Assembly: GCA_030432295.1 (NCBI GenBank)
Contig: JAUIHI010000023.1
Span: forward strand, 1-64,000
DNA length: 64,000 bases
DNA from: Anaerolineae bacterium
GTDB taxonomy: Bacteria; Chloroflexota; Anaerolineae; Caldilineales; Caldilineaceae
Direction: 5' to 3'
Shown here: positions 50,214 to 60,700 of the stretch, piece by piece
Position numbering within the stretch: the first letter of the stretch is position 1
Layout of the letters: each line of letters begins with the position of its first letter
Notes under the pieces: generated by a model
Seen by the model: only the letters and a program-made list of their open reading frames with translations
Told to the model about the DNA's origin: nothing
Databases searched by the model: none
Made by a program: the position numbers and the translations under genes

Positions 50214-51992
50214 TTATCCCTCAAACAACTTTTCGTTGCGATGCAGCCGCCGGGCGATACCGAAAGTCTGTCCTTGGGCGCGCACAGTGGGCGAATGGGC
50301 GGCCAGATAGCGGGCCGCAGCCACCAGCACATAGACCGCCTCGTCCGCCGACGCGCCGCCCGCCAGGAGCAGGTCGTGCTGACGGAAGGCCGCTTCCACC
50401 GACTGAATTGTGTGGAAGTCCCGGTCCTCCCGCAGGAGAAGCCCGGCCAGTTCCGCGCGCAATTCCGCCGCATCTCCACCCCGGAAGAGATACTCCCCGA
50501 CGGCATTCCCCGCCTGATTCACCTGCTGTTGCCGATCCAGCAGCCCTTCCAAACCGGGCAGGGCAGGCGTCGAACCGTTGCGGGCCGCGGGTTGGGGCAG
50601 CCGGGCCGCGGGAATATTGAGGAAGCGGTCCAGATAGACGCTCATCGCGGCGTCGAAGACCCCGCGCAGGAGGAGCAGATACCCATCCGGTGCGCTGTAC
50701 CCGTCCAGCCGCCGCAGCCCCTGGTGGACCGCGTTGGCAAAGGTGAAGGTGTGCAGGGCCGTGTCCCAATCGCCAAATTCGTTGCTGGTGTGGAAGCGGG
50801 CGATGCGCAGGGCCGCGGCGTAGGCGACAGTAGAGGCCAGCTCCACTTCCGTCGCGCCGTCACGCAGCGCGGCCAGCAGCCCGGCAATACTCGCCTGGGG
50901 ATCGTCCTCCAGCAGAATCGGCACAAGCGCGGCCCGCCCCTGCCAACTTCCCCGTTGGGTCGCGCCGCTTGCCAGTGCGTCGGGAAGCTGATCGAAGGCT
51001 TGCCGCAGCAGAACAATCAGATCGATGGGGTTGCGCCAGGCGTTGGACTCCTCCATGCGTCGGGCCGCCGCGTAGCCGGGAACCAGACTGGTCAACACCT
51101 GCTCAGCCTGCTCCCAACCCACAATATCCAGCGCTTCAAAGGCTTTGTTGGTGAAGTCGAGCGGGTGGCCCACATCGATATAACGGAAGTCGGTGGCTGC
51201 GCTGAAGAGAATGTCCGCCATCTCCTGGGGACCCGCGCCGGCGCGCAGCGCGGTGACAATACAGCGCTCAGCCCCCTCGTCGTCGCGCACGGTAATGAAG
51301 CGGCGGAACCACTGCTTCAACAGTGGCAGTTCTGGGCTGCCGCCGGGCAGGGGCGAGACGAGGAAACGGGGGGATCGGCCCGCTGTGTCCGCGGCCACCG
51401 CGGCCAGCCCGTGGGTCAAAGCTCTGGAGCGGTCTTCCGGGCGCAAGCTGGGCAGGAGATTCTGGAAACAGGTGAGCATCGTCAAGCCCTGGCCCCAGCC
51501 CTGCATCCGATAGCGAGTGCCGAATTCCAGCCCGGCGGCGAAGGGGGTGCGGGTGTCCTGGCTTTCGTCGATCAGACTGATGACCCCTTTGGCGAGGACC
51601 AGCGACAGATTGCGTTCCAGCCCCACTTGCAGCCGCTCCTTCTGCTGGGCCAGGGACGGGCGGTGGAGCGTCGGGTCCACATAGACATCGCCGTCGCGGA
51701 CTTCTACGGGAAAGTTGGGCGTGTCGTCGGCCCACAGGTCAAAGGAGCCGCCGGTGCAGAGATCGAAGCGGGCGTGATGCCAGTGGCAGGTGAGGATGCC
51801 GTCGGCCACGCTGCCTTTGTCCAGGGGGAAGCCCATATGGGGGCAGCGATTGTCCAGGGCGTAGACGCGCCCCGCGTGATGGACGAGGACGATGACCTGA
51901 TCGTCCACATAGACGGTGTGCAGGCCGACTTTCGTGACTTCGGCGAGAGAGGCGACGCGCTGGAAGGTGTCGGTGCGGGTGGTGGTGGGCAT
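50214..51992 (-). CDS. Rieske iron-sulfur protein with a long helical C-terminal region
   Basis: The 592-aa protein begins with a Rieske 2Fe-2S domain (about residues 10-105): CPHMGFPLDKGSVADG and LTCHWHHARFDL give the CxH and CxxH ligand pairs. The remaining roughly 480 residues are predominantly helical by composition, and I cannot assign a family; they contain HGLAAVAADTAGRSPRFLVS and GLEFGTRYRMQGWGQGLTML. No second iron or substrate motif is clear. The Rieske part could pass electrons to the unknown helical domain. ATG 51992 follows a GGAG. It is 77 bp downstream of the GH13-like gene on the same strand. Confidence 0.8.
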   Translation of the reverse strand: MPTTTRTDTFQRVASLAEVTKVGLHTVYVDDQVIVLVHHAGRVYALDNRCPHMGFPLDKGSVADGILTCHWHHARFDLCTGGSFDLWADDTPNFPVEVRDGDVYVDPTLHRPSLAQQKERLQVGLERNLSLVLAKGVISLIDESQDTRTPFAAGLEFGTRYRMQGWGQGLTMLTCFQNLLPSLRPEDRSRALTHGLAAVAADTAGRSPRFLVSPLPGGSPELPLLKQWFRRFITVRDDEGAERCIVTALRAGAGPQEMADILFSAATDFRYIDVGHPLDFTNKAFEALDIVGWEQAEQVLTSLVPGYAAARRMEESNAWRNPIDLIVLLRQAFDQLPDALASGATQRGSWQGRAALVPILLEDDPQASIAGLLAALRDGATEVELASTVAYAAALRIARFHTSNEFGDWDTALHTFTFANAVHQGLRRLDGYSAPDGYLLLLRGVFDAAMSVYLDRFLNIPAARLPQPAARNGSTPALPGLEGLLDRQQQVNQAGNAVGEYLFRGGDAAELRAELAGLLLREDRDFHTIQSVEAAFRQHDLLLAGGASADEAVYVLVAAARYLAAHSPTVRAQGQTFGIARRLHRNEKLFEG

Positions 51993-52069
51993 TGGGGGTT
52001 CTCCTTTTGAACGCAAAAAGTAGATAGGTCCACTATACGCCAGAGCGGGCGGGCACGCAAGACTCGAAA

Positions 52070-54109
52070 CTACACTGGAATCTGATACGACCGCCACCCG
52101 TACCCATTCAGCGCTACGGCCAACTGCCCATCCTCAACCAGGCCGACCGCCTCTCCCGTGCGCATGTCCGTCACCGGCCCCACGGCGGGAATCGCCGCCC
52201 GTTCCTCCACCGCATCCGGCCCGAAATTGAGCGCGGTTACCTGCACGCCACCGTCGTCAGGTAACTCGTGGACCATCACCAGCAGGGCCGGGTTGTTGCA
52301 CTCCGGCACGGCCACCTGGCGCGCCCGGAAGAGTTGACTCTCCTGGCGCAGGGCCAGCATTTCCTGTAACTGGCTGGCAAAGGAATCAGGGCGAGCCAAC
52401 TGATCGGGCAATGAACCGTAAAGCGCTGTGGCTTTGGGTAAGCCGCCGTTGGAGTGAGTGACAGTTGGATTCACATCCATCAGATCGTAGCCGCCCCGGT
52501 TGATCCAGCGGGCATCGCCATCGGCCAGATGGGCCACCGCAGCCCACGGCAGGGGCAGCGCGCCCACCAAATCCCAGCCGGAGAGGGCAAAGACGCCGGG
52601 TTGCAGGGCGTTGTAGGCGGCCAGGAGCAGGTGCAGTCGCTGGATTTGGGCGATCTGTTCGGCACTCAGGCTGGTCAGATCGCTGATGCCCAGGGCTGCC
52701 GCGCAGATGCTGGCCGTGGTGCAGGCCACGCCATTCTCCACAAAACGCCGGTTGTAGGGAGCGGCGGGACCGGTCAATCGGCTGTACATCTGCGCCCGGA
52801 TGTGGCCGCGCAGCTCTGCCCCGCTCCACTCTTTGCCAAAGCAGGTGTAGCGGTCGTCCTTATGCACAAACCAGAAATGGACCAGTTCCAGAGTCAGTTC
52901 GTCGTGGTTTTGCAGGGCGTGGATCAGCGAGCCGGGTTCGATGCGCTGTTCTTTCATCTCCGCCAGCATCAGACGCAGAAAGGCCGTGTCACCTGTGATC
53001 AGCGCGTGCTGGACAGCCGGGCGAGTGATGAAGTCGTAGGAGAGGTCCGGGCCGGTCTCCGCCATCGCGGCGATGTCGTCCACGGCCAGGTTGAGTTCCT
53101 GGAAGGTGAAGCCCCCCGCCTTGCGCACCACCCCGGCGATCAGCGCGTTGCCCGTCACCGACAGGGGGTGGCCTTCGGACCAGACTGTGCCGTCGGCCCG
53201 GCGCTCGATGCCCAAAAAACCGTTGGCGTCCAGGCGCAGCATCCCCGCGCCCAGCACGCCCAGAGCGTGGAGCGCGTCGCCCAGAATCAGCCGTTGGGCG
53301 GCAAAAGTCGGGTCCAGCCAGTTCAGGCTGGGCTGGCCTGCTTTGAAGTAGTGGAGATAGACCCAACGCCGTTCCACCCTATCCGCGCCGACAACTACAG
53401 CCGTCGCGCTCCAGTCGCTCTCCTTCACCCCCGGCTCATAGAAAATGGTGCGGGGCAGGTTGCCCGCCAGATAGCCCTTCCCGGCCAGTGCTTCTACGGT
53501 TGCCGGTGACAGGTTCACGCAGTCCGCCCCTTCCGGCACAGGCGGCAGCAGCGGCCAGTCGTCCCGCGCAATCTCCACCAGATGGTAGAGGCCGGGATAG
53601 TCGCCCACGGCCCGTTCGGCCAGACGGAAGTCCGCGCCTTTGCCTGTGTGGCTGGGAATGATGTCGTCGATGAGGACCGCGCCCTGGGCTGCCGCGCTTT
53701 CCCTCATTTGGATATACTCGGCTGTGCTGCCAAAGGTGGGGTCGATCTCCACGCCGATGCGGTCGAAATAGCCGTCAATCGTTGGGGTGAATTCCCGCCC
53801 CGTCACCCCGCCGGAGACTTTCATCGGCCCGGTGTGCATGCCCTGAATGCCGATGCGAGCGAAGCTCTGCCACAGGGCCGGGTCGCCCAGCGTCGCCAGG
53901 GGCGAGTCCCCTTCCCGACAGACAATCGCGGGTGGGTAGGCCGTGAACCAGACCGACGCGAGACCGGCCGCGTCCTGGGGACGGGGCTGGGCGTAGGGCC
54001 GTCGCCACATTTCGCCTGTGCCGGAATAGCGGGCGAGGATCGGCTTCACTGCTTCCAGCATCGCGTGGGACAGCAGCCAGTCAGTGTAGGATTCGTTTGG
54101 GTTGGGCAT
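52070..54109 (-). CDS. GH13-family alpha-glucosidase/trehalose-synthase-like protein
   Basis: The 679-aa protein has GH13-like conserved regions: [17 protein letters not shown] (region I), [14 protein letters not shown] (nucleophile Asp), [13 protein letters not shown] (acid/base Glu) and [19 protein letters not shown] (third Asp). The C-terminal domain is the usual short beta fold. Family members act on alpha-glucosidic bonds and include trehalose synthase. The N-terminus is unusual ([20 protein letters not shown]), so the exact subfamily is uncertain. ATG 54109 is chosen because GGAG lies six bases upstream. Confidence 0.78.
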   Translation of the reverse strand: MPNPNESYTDWLLSHAMLEAVKPILARYSGTGEMWRRPYAQPRPQDAAGLASVWFTAYPPAIVCREGDSPLATLGDPALWQSFARIGIQGMHTGPMKVSGGVTGREFTPTIDGYFDRIGVEIDPTFGSTAEYIQMRESAAAQGAVLIDDIIPSHTGKGADFRLAERAVGDYPGLYHLVEIARDDWPLLPPVPEGADCVNLSPATVEALAGKGYLAGNLPRTIFYEPGVKESDWSATAVVVGADRVERRWVYLHYFKAGQPSLNWLDPTFAAQRLILGDALHALGVLGAGMLRLDANGFLGIERRADGTVWSEGHPLSVTGNALIAGVVRKAGGFTFQELNLAVDDIAAMAETGPDLSYDFITRPAVQHALITGDTAFLRLMLAEMKEQRIEPGSLIHALQNHDELTLELVHFWFVHKDDRYTCFGKEWSGAELRGHIRAQMYSRLTGPAAPYNRRFVENGVACTTASICAAALGISDLTSLSAEQIAQIQRLHLLLAAYNALQPGVFALSGWDLVGALPLPWAAVAHLADGDARWINRGGYDLMDVNPTVTHSNGGLPKATALYGSLPDQLARPDSFASQLQEMLALRQESQLFRARQVAVPECNNPALLVMVHELPDDGGVQVTALNFGPDAVEERAAIPAVGPVTDMRTGEAVGLVEDGQLAVALNGYGWRSYQIPV

Positions 54110-54189
54110 TGGCATTCTCCGTTTGGGTTGGCCGGATATGCCGGGGGATGCACACTTCAGTGTAGTGGATGGGGAAGGTTTGGGCAAAG

Positions 54190-54237
54190 CAGGTGGTGCG
54201 TAGTGCGTGTAAGAGTACACGCACTACGCACCACCTG
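54190..54237. repeat. Perfect 21-bp hairpin, GGTGGTGCGT family copy 2
   Basis: CAGGTGGTGCGTAGTGCGTG plus T (54190-54210) is exactly complementary to 54217-54237 with loop AAGAGT. It shares its words with the hairpin at 46545-46595. It lies between the large secreted protein gene (end 54250) and the GH13-like gene. Confidence 0.9.
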
Positions 54238-54249
54238 GGCGCACACCTG

Positions 54250-57200
54250 CTAACGAGTAATGCTGGGCAGGAAGATCGAGGACATCCCCGGCGCGGGTGC
54301 GTTGGGATCCACCGTCACAAGCCCGTCGTTGAGTGGGTTCTCCCCGTCCCGGTAGTCGTGCTCCCCCTCGTCGTTGAAGCGTACCCGGAAGCTCTCTCCC
54401 GGCCAGAGGACGCCGCTGTCCCACAGTTCTGCATAGGTGCTGTGCTCGGCCAAGCCCCCATTCACCCATTCCACTACCGTCCCCGGCGGCACAGTTAGCA
54501 CCCCCGGATCGAAGCCGCCCGGCCCGATGGTGACGGTCACATCCGGTTCCTGGCTGACCAATGGCGTCAGCGCGATGGCGGGTCCAACACCGGCGTCGTT
54601 GATCTCGACTGCCGCTGTGCGATAGGGTTGGTAGCCCGGCGCGCTGACCAGCAGCCGGTAGACGCCGGTTGGCGGCGCATAGTAGAAGCTGCCGTCTGCC
54701 GGCGTCGTCTGTGGGTTGGCCTGGCCAAAGCCAGCGTCCAACAGGAGTTCACTAAAGGTGGCTCCGCTGGCCGAGGGGACCGTTGTCTCCACCAGCAGGG
54801 CAACCGTCGCGCCGGGGATGGGCTGGCCGGTAACCGCGTCACTGACGACGCCGGGCGCCTCTGCCTGCGCGGCCAGGTCAAAGATCGTCGTATCGGTTTC
54901 GGTGGTTGCGGTCAGGCTCAGGCTGACTGCTGTCGCAGACCGGTTCTGACTGCCCAGAGTCAGGACACCGGTGAAACGACCATCTTCGTCCGGGTCGCTT
55001 AGGGTGATGTTCTTCTCGGTCTCGCCGATATATCCCAGGGACACACCGGCCTGGCCTACACAGGCATTCACACCGACGGTGAAGGGGCCGCCGCCCAGCA
55101 GATGTACGATGTCCGTGTCGTCCCAGACCGGGCTGCCGACGCCAAAGCTGCGGCCCGCAGCGTCGGTGACGGCAAAGCTGGCCGGGTCGATGGGCAGGTA
55201 CGAATCCACCCGCACCAACACCGACCGCATCACACCCGGATCGCTATCGTCCAAATCAGTCCAGCCCCGGATCACGTGCAGGCCGTCGCTCAGCCCTTGC
55301 AGGCTGTACCCCCAGCGGCCAAAGTTGCCATAAGTCAGGGTATCCTGGATGGCTGTACCGTCCACTTCCAAACGAACCTGCGCGCCGGGCGGGGCAATGC
55401 CCACCAGTTCCACCCCGCTGCGGCAGGTGAGTCCTGACGTCAGGAGCACCGGGCTGTTGGCTGTGCGAAAGCCAAAGTGCAGGCTAGATGTCTCGGTCAC
55501 CTCGGTGCTGACGCTGTTGTTGCTCTCGTCCACATCCTCCGCGCTGGTGACGGTGACGGTGGAGCGATAGGCCGCGGGCGCGTCGCTGCTACGGCTGGCA
55601 GCCTGGGGTCGCCAGCCCACCAGAATCGTCCCCTGTGCGCCGGAAGGTACCTCCTGAACATAGACGCTCAGCTTGCCGTCGCTATGCTGGATGGCACTGG
55701 CGGGCAGCCCTGGCGCGTGAACTTCCACCAGCTCTGCCGTGCCGAAACCGGTCACGTCTTGGACGATTGTCACATCTCTGGCCGTATCGTTGCCCTGATT
55801 CTCATAGGTGATTTGGAACTGGGCGTAGCGATCTGTCCCTGGGATGGCGCTGCCCTCAAAGAGCGGTCGTTCCAGCCACGCGCCGCTTTGGGAAAGCGTC
55901 ACATCCGCGCTGCCGGGGGGCCGCCACAGATAGTCTTCGGTCTCTCCCAGCCGGTAGCCGCGGTCCGGCCCCCGCCCGTCGCCGTAGATGCGCCCGGCCA
56001 GTTTGGGCGATTTTTCCTCGCTGAGTGTGACCCGCAGCCAGGCGGCTTTGTTCGTTTGGTCCGACGCCCACAGGGACTTGACGCTGCTCACCACATTCAG
56101 CAGGTTGCCCCCGGGCGTCAAGGAAGCCACACTGACCGGGTGGTCGATGACGATATGCTCCCGGCCCAGATCGCCGGGCTGGGGCGAACAGGCGGCGGTG
56201 TCGTTCCAGTCCCCGTCCCGGTTGCCGTCGATCCAGACATTCAGATAGAGGGTCTGGATGTTTCTATTGAGGAGCGCCTGCTTGGCCAGATTGTTTTGCA
56301 GCCAGACCTGGGCCTGCAAGCGGGCGGGCTGGCAGTGGTTCAGGTCGAGGGTGGCCAGCCTCACCCCGTCGTCGAAGCGGTCCCGGTCGGCGGTGTCCAG
56401 ACCGGGCAGCAGATTGTTGGTGGGGTCCGCGTCCGGGCCACTGTCAGCCTCGGCCTCCATACTGACCAGATTGCCCAAATGGACAGGCCGGGGGTTGCGG
56501 TGCAGGGGGCCGGGCGCATCGCCGGGCAGCCCGGCAAAGACCGTTGGGAAATGGGCGGTGACGCCTGTGTAGGCGGTCATCGGTTGGCCGGCGTGGTTCA
56601 TGCTATCCGGTGCGTCGCCCAGATCGTTGGGGTGGATGGGAATAGTCACCGTCACCTGTCCCGTCGGGTCGGGGATCTGCTCGGGATCCGGGCAGGGGAT
56701 GCGGGGCTGGTTCGCGGCGCTGTCGCCACACTCCGCGGGGGACAGGGACGTGCGGCTTTCGGCCTGTCCACTGCTGGCACAGGCCCGGCCGTTGCCCGTC
56801 ACCAGACAATAGATCACGCCGACGGTCAAAGAGACATCGCCGTCCAGCAGGCGGGCCGGGTCAATGGTCCCGCCCGGTTTGATGGCCTGCTCCACGCTGC
56901 GGCTCTCGCCGGGGGCGAGGTGGAGCAGTGTGATGCGCTGGCTGGCCGCGTCCTCCTGGCTGGCGTCTACGGCCAGCAGCCGGGGGCGGCTCACGCCCAG
57001 CAGCACAGGAACCGGCGCGTCGTTGCGGAAGGTGGTGCGCAGGGTGAGGCCCTGGCCGGGGATCAGGCCCGGATCGTAGGGCATCCAGTCGGCGACACCG
57101 CTGCGCACTACCCGCTGGGTCACGTGGATGTCGTCCAGCGTGGCCAGGGGACAGTGGACCCGCAGTCTGCCGTTGGCCTGTTCGCTGCCGCCGTCCGGGC

Positions 57201-57681
57201 GTTGGGCCGCGGCGTTGAGGGTCAGCGTGCGGAAGCCGTCCCAGCAGCGCGCCACCCGCAGGGGCAGTTGCAGGATCAGCGTCCCGTCGTTGCGCAGCCG
57301 CCCCTGCCAGCCAACGGTCGCGCCGCGCCGTTTCACCTCAAGCGGATCCACCGACTGGGCCGGGTTCTCGCCGAGGATGGGTCGCCCGGCCAGTTCCACG
57401 CCGTCGGGCAGATTGACGAGCAGGCCGGTGGTCGCGGGTCCGCTGCCGCCGCTGTAGGCCAAGCGCACGGTCGCCGTCACCACATCACCGGGCCGCACGG
57501 ACTCGCCTTCGGCCACGCCGGGATCGACCGTCAGGTCCAGGGTGGGCGCGGCGTAGGCCAGGCCGGTTATGAGCAAGAGGGGCAACAGCGCCAGCATAAC
57601 GGCAAAACCTAGACTGCGAATGGCCAAACGTGGGGTACGAGTTGTGAAGTGCAAAGTGTGTTCTGGATTAAGCGAATGCAT
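54250..57681 (-). CDS. Giant secreted multidomain protein (GEVED/DUF11-like, cupredoxin-like C-terminus)
   Basis: The 1143-aa protein has a signal segment (LGFAVMLALLPLLLITGLAY) and a set of DUF11-type beta domains (for example ITYENQGNDTARDVTIVQDV). A GEVED-like module includes NDLGDAPDSMNHAGQ and GPDRGYRLGETEDYLW. A carboxypeptidase-regulatory-like domain (TGQPIPGATVALLVETTVPS) is followed by a final cupredoxin-like segment (VTIGPGGFDPGVLTVPPGTV). It ends in MSSIFLPSITR, like the short C-terminal tails of many Chloroflexota surface proteins. It should be a secreted or surface protein with no catalytic site I can see. AAGGAGG precedes ATG 57681. It follows the 2081-aa gene by 71 bp in the same direction. 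Confidence 0.8.
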   Translation of the reverse strand: MHSLNPEHTLHFTTRTPRLAIRSLGFAVMLALLPLLLITGLAYAAPTLDLTVDPGVAEGESVRPGDVVTATVRLAYSGGSGPATTGLLVNLPDGVELAGRPILGENPAQSVDPLEVKRRGATVGWQGRLRNDGTLILQLPLRVARCWDGFRTLTLNAAAQRPDGGSEQANGRLRVHCPLATLDDIHVTQRVVRSGVADWMPYDPGLIPGQGLTLRTTFRNDAPVPVLLGVSRPRLLAVDASQEDAASQRITLLHLAPGESRSVEQAIKPGGTIDPARLLDGDVSLTVGVIYCLVTGNGRACASSGQAESRTSLSPAECGDSAANQPRIPCPDPEQIPDPTGQVTVTIPIHPNDLGDAPDSMNHAGQPMTAYTGVTAHFPTVFAGLPGDAPGPLHRNPRPVHLGNLVSMEAEADSGPDADPTNNLLPGLDTADRDRFDDGVRLATLDLNHCQPARLQAQVWLQNNLAKQALLNRNIQTLYLNVWIDGNRDGDWNDTAACSPQPGDLGREHIVIDHPVSVASLTPGGNLLNVVSSVKSLWASDQTNKAAWLRVTLSEEKSPKLAGRIYGDGRGPDRGYRLGETEDYLWRPPGSADVTLSQSGAWLERPLFEGSAIPGTDRYAQFQITYENQGNDTARDVTIVQDVTGFGTAELVEVHAPGLPASAIQHSDGKLSVYVQEVPSGAQGTILVGWRPQAASRSSDAPAAYRSTVTVTSAEDVDESNNSVSTEVTETSSLHFGFRTANSPVLLTSGLTCRSGVELVGIAPPGAQVRLEVDGTAIQDTLTYGNFGRWGYSLQGLSDGLHVIRGWTDLDDSDPGVMRSVLVRVDSYLPIDPASFAVTDAAGRSFGVGSPVWDDTDIVHLLGGGPFTVGVNACVGQAGVSLGYIGETEKNITLSDPDEDGRFTGVLTLGSQNRSATAVSLSLTATTETDTTIFDLAAQAEAPGVVSDAVTGQPIPGATVALLVETTVPSASGATFSELLLDAGFGQANPQTTPADGSFYYAPPTGVYRLLVSAPGYQPYRTAAVEINDAGVGPAIALTPLVSQEPDVTVTIGPGGFDPGVLTVPPGTVVEWVNGGLAEHSTYAELWDSGVLWPGESFRVRFNDEGEHDYRDGENPLNDGLVTVDPNAPAPGMSSIFLPSITR

Positions 57682-57752
57682 CGGGCCTCCTTCTGCCAGG
57701 TTCCCGCGGTGGTTGATTGCCGATTCCCAATATCTGGTCTCTTCTCTTTGCA

Positions 57753-60700
57753 TCAGAATGGACACTCCCCGCTCCAGTCAAAGTCGGCTTCGGTGTTGGA
57801 GCCTTTGAGGGGAATGATGAAATCCAGGGTCAGAATGCATTTGAGACACCACTTATCGTCTCGTACTTTCTGTTTGGTGGTCCAGGTATCCACTTCGCAA
57901 GCACCGCAGCCCGCCCCGGCCCAGGCGTTGCCGGTCAGGTCCAGGGCATCGCTGCCGAAGTCGTTGTCCAGTTGCAGGGTGATGCTGGCCTTGACCGCGG
58001 CCACACAGAGGGCCTTGCCCGTGGCACTGACCCCCAGGCGCACGCCCCAGGCGTTGTTGGGCTGGCCCACTTCCGTAAAGACCCAGAAGGCCACCTCTCC
58101 CCCGCCGCTGATCTTCACGCCGGGGCAACTGCCCAGCAGATTGAAGATGGGGATGTTGTTGGCATACAACTGCATATACGCGCCCTGGATCAGCATTCCG
58201 GGGTCCGGGTCCATGGCGGCCATCACATCGCCGTACTCCGCGGCCAGCACCGGACTGTTGGGGTCCAGTCGGCCAAAGAGGAAGGAGCCGCCCACGTTGA
58301 TGCGCCCGATACTCTCCAGATCGATCCAGAGGTCCAGAGTAGCGCCGGTGTAGAGCAGGACGATCTTCTGGTTATCGACAGTGAAACCGGCCACCGCGCC
58401 GGCCTTGTCCACCTCCGCCACTTCGGTCACGATGTCGTAGAGGGTGACGCCCCCTTCGATGCCGTAGCCCAGATCGTCCAGATCGAAGAGCAGGCGCATA
58501 TCCGCGTCCAGACGCACGTCCAGATCGGCCATTGTGGTCTGCACGTCCCTGGCGTTGGCGTAGATGGCCCCGTCCGGGTCCCATTCCAACGAGAAATCGC
58601 CGGTGAGGAGGGTTTTGGGATTGGCCCCGGTCGGTTCCGAGTCGTAGACGGTCACGAAGGCGTCGGTCTGGAGCAGGTCCAGTTCCCCGTCGATGACCCG
58701 CCCGTCGCCATCGGTGACCGGGCGGATGGTGGCGTCGCCCCGTACCCACTGCAATTGCAGGGGCGAATTATCCAGCTTTTCCTTGAACAGTGGCAGGCCA
58801 ATGTGAATGTCGGCGAAAGAGCCTTCGGTCAGCCAGTCGGAGACAATGCCGCCAAAGTTCTCGGCTCTGTCGTCCACATCCTGAATCAGCGTGCGGTAGT
58901 CGTCGAAGCCCTCCTGCTTGACCAGATACGCGGCCAGCCCGGCCTCCAGTTCACAGTCCCAACCCGAGGCAAAGAGGCTGAAGAATGGGCCGTTGTTGCC
59001 ACCGCTGCCCGAACACCAGCCCAGGAAGCGCGCCTCCAGTTCGCTGCGGGAGGCCGCGGGGCTGTTGCCGGGCAGGGTGTTCCAGGCTTCATCCGCGGCC
59101 AGGAATACCCCTGTGGCCGAGGGGAAGCCGAAGAAGATACGCTCGGTGCTTGGCTCCACCACCAGGGAGTTGGGAATCTCGGCGATGGTCACTTCGGCCA
59201 GCGCGTTGTCCAGAATGCTGATGTCCCGGCCCTGGCTGGTGGCCAGACCCACCCAGCGGCTGGCGATGTTGGCCGCCTGGGACTGGGCGTAGAGCAGCTC
59301 GTATTGAAGTTGGATATCCAGGGCCGGGCTGAAAAGCTGCTCGGCCTGGGGACGCCGGTCGAAACCCACGTAGGGGTTCTGGGCCAGCAGATAGATTTTG
59401 TCGCTGTCCGGGTCCGTGGCTTCGCCGAAGAAGGGCAGATAAACGCCAGCGTTCAGCGCTACGAAGCCCCCGTCCAGCCCGGCGGTGGCCGTGCAGCCGC
59501 TCTCCTGGGGCAGACAGGGCGGGGTCGCCAGGGTGGCGCTCTCGTCCCAGCCCGGCTTCTCCCGGGTGGAGCCGCCGTTGCCGTAGTCGCTCAGGCGCAG
59601 GTCCTCCATCACCACATAGAAGCCGTCTACGGTGTAGACCGTGTTCTCCGGGAAGACCTCGCCGTCGTAGAAGGTTCCTGTGGGGTTGAAGGATAAAGCC
59701 ATCTCCACCTGGGGATCGCTGGCGCTGCCGTCCTGCCGTTCCAGGTTGGTGATTTGAGTCTCCAGTTCGATCCAGAGTTTGTCCGCATCGTCAAAGAAGA
59801 CGGCCCAGGGCAGCACGTCCAGTTGCCAGTAGTCCAGGTCTTCAGATTTGGGTAGCAGCGCGCCGCTGCTGGCACAGCCTGCCTCGTCCATCAGAAGTTG
59901 GTCAAACTCGAAGAGGGCTTCGGCGGGATAGGGCAGATAGATTTTGCCGCCGCTGGCGCTCTCGTAGGGCCAATTGCTCTGCCAGCTTTGGGCAAAGCGA
60001 CTGAAGCGGAACTGGTAGTTCGCCAACGTCACGGGCAGGTCCGCCGCGGGCTGCATATCCACCAACCCACTGACACCAGAGCGCCGGATGTAGAGGTCCA
60101 CATCGCTACTGCCCTCGAAGGCGAAGGCAGCGGTGGGCGGGCTGGCCGGGGTGGGGCAGGGCGTCCAGTCGAAGTTGTGCTCGTAGGCATTGAGACCCGG
60201 CTGTTCCCGCTCGTCGCCGGACAGACCGCTGGCCCCTGTGCCCAGGGACGCGGGCCAGCTCAGATTGGGCAGGTCCGCAGTCAGCACCGGCGGCGCGTAG
60301 AAGGAGTAGTCACCGTCATAGGCCCGATAGCCGGTCCAGGTGACGTCGTCGGAAGAGGTGACTGGCCCGGTGAGGCCGCCGTTTTCGGTAATGTCCAGGG
60401 TCACGTAATTGCCGCTGAAGTTGTTCAGGGCAAAGTCGTCGGTGTCGTTGCGATAGCTGAAACTGAGACTGTCCCCGCTCAGCTTGCGGGTCAACTTGCC
60501 GTGATCGAGCACGCCGTTGATGAAACGGTAGCTGCGGGCGCTGCTGCCCACCTCCACGCCGAAGGGGAAGGCGGTGGTGTAGGTGAAGCCCAGAACATTG
60601 CCCCAGCAACCGTTCAGCCCATTGGCCCGGCTGTAGGTGGCGTCGCCCGTCCCCGCGCAGATACCGGTCTTGGCGTCGGTTCCCAGAATTTTCAGGAAGC

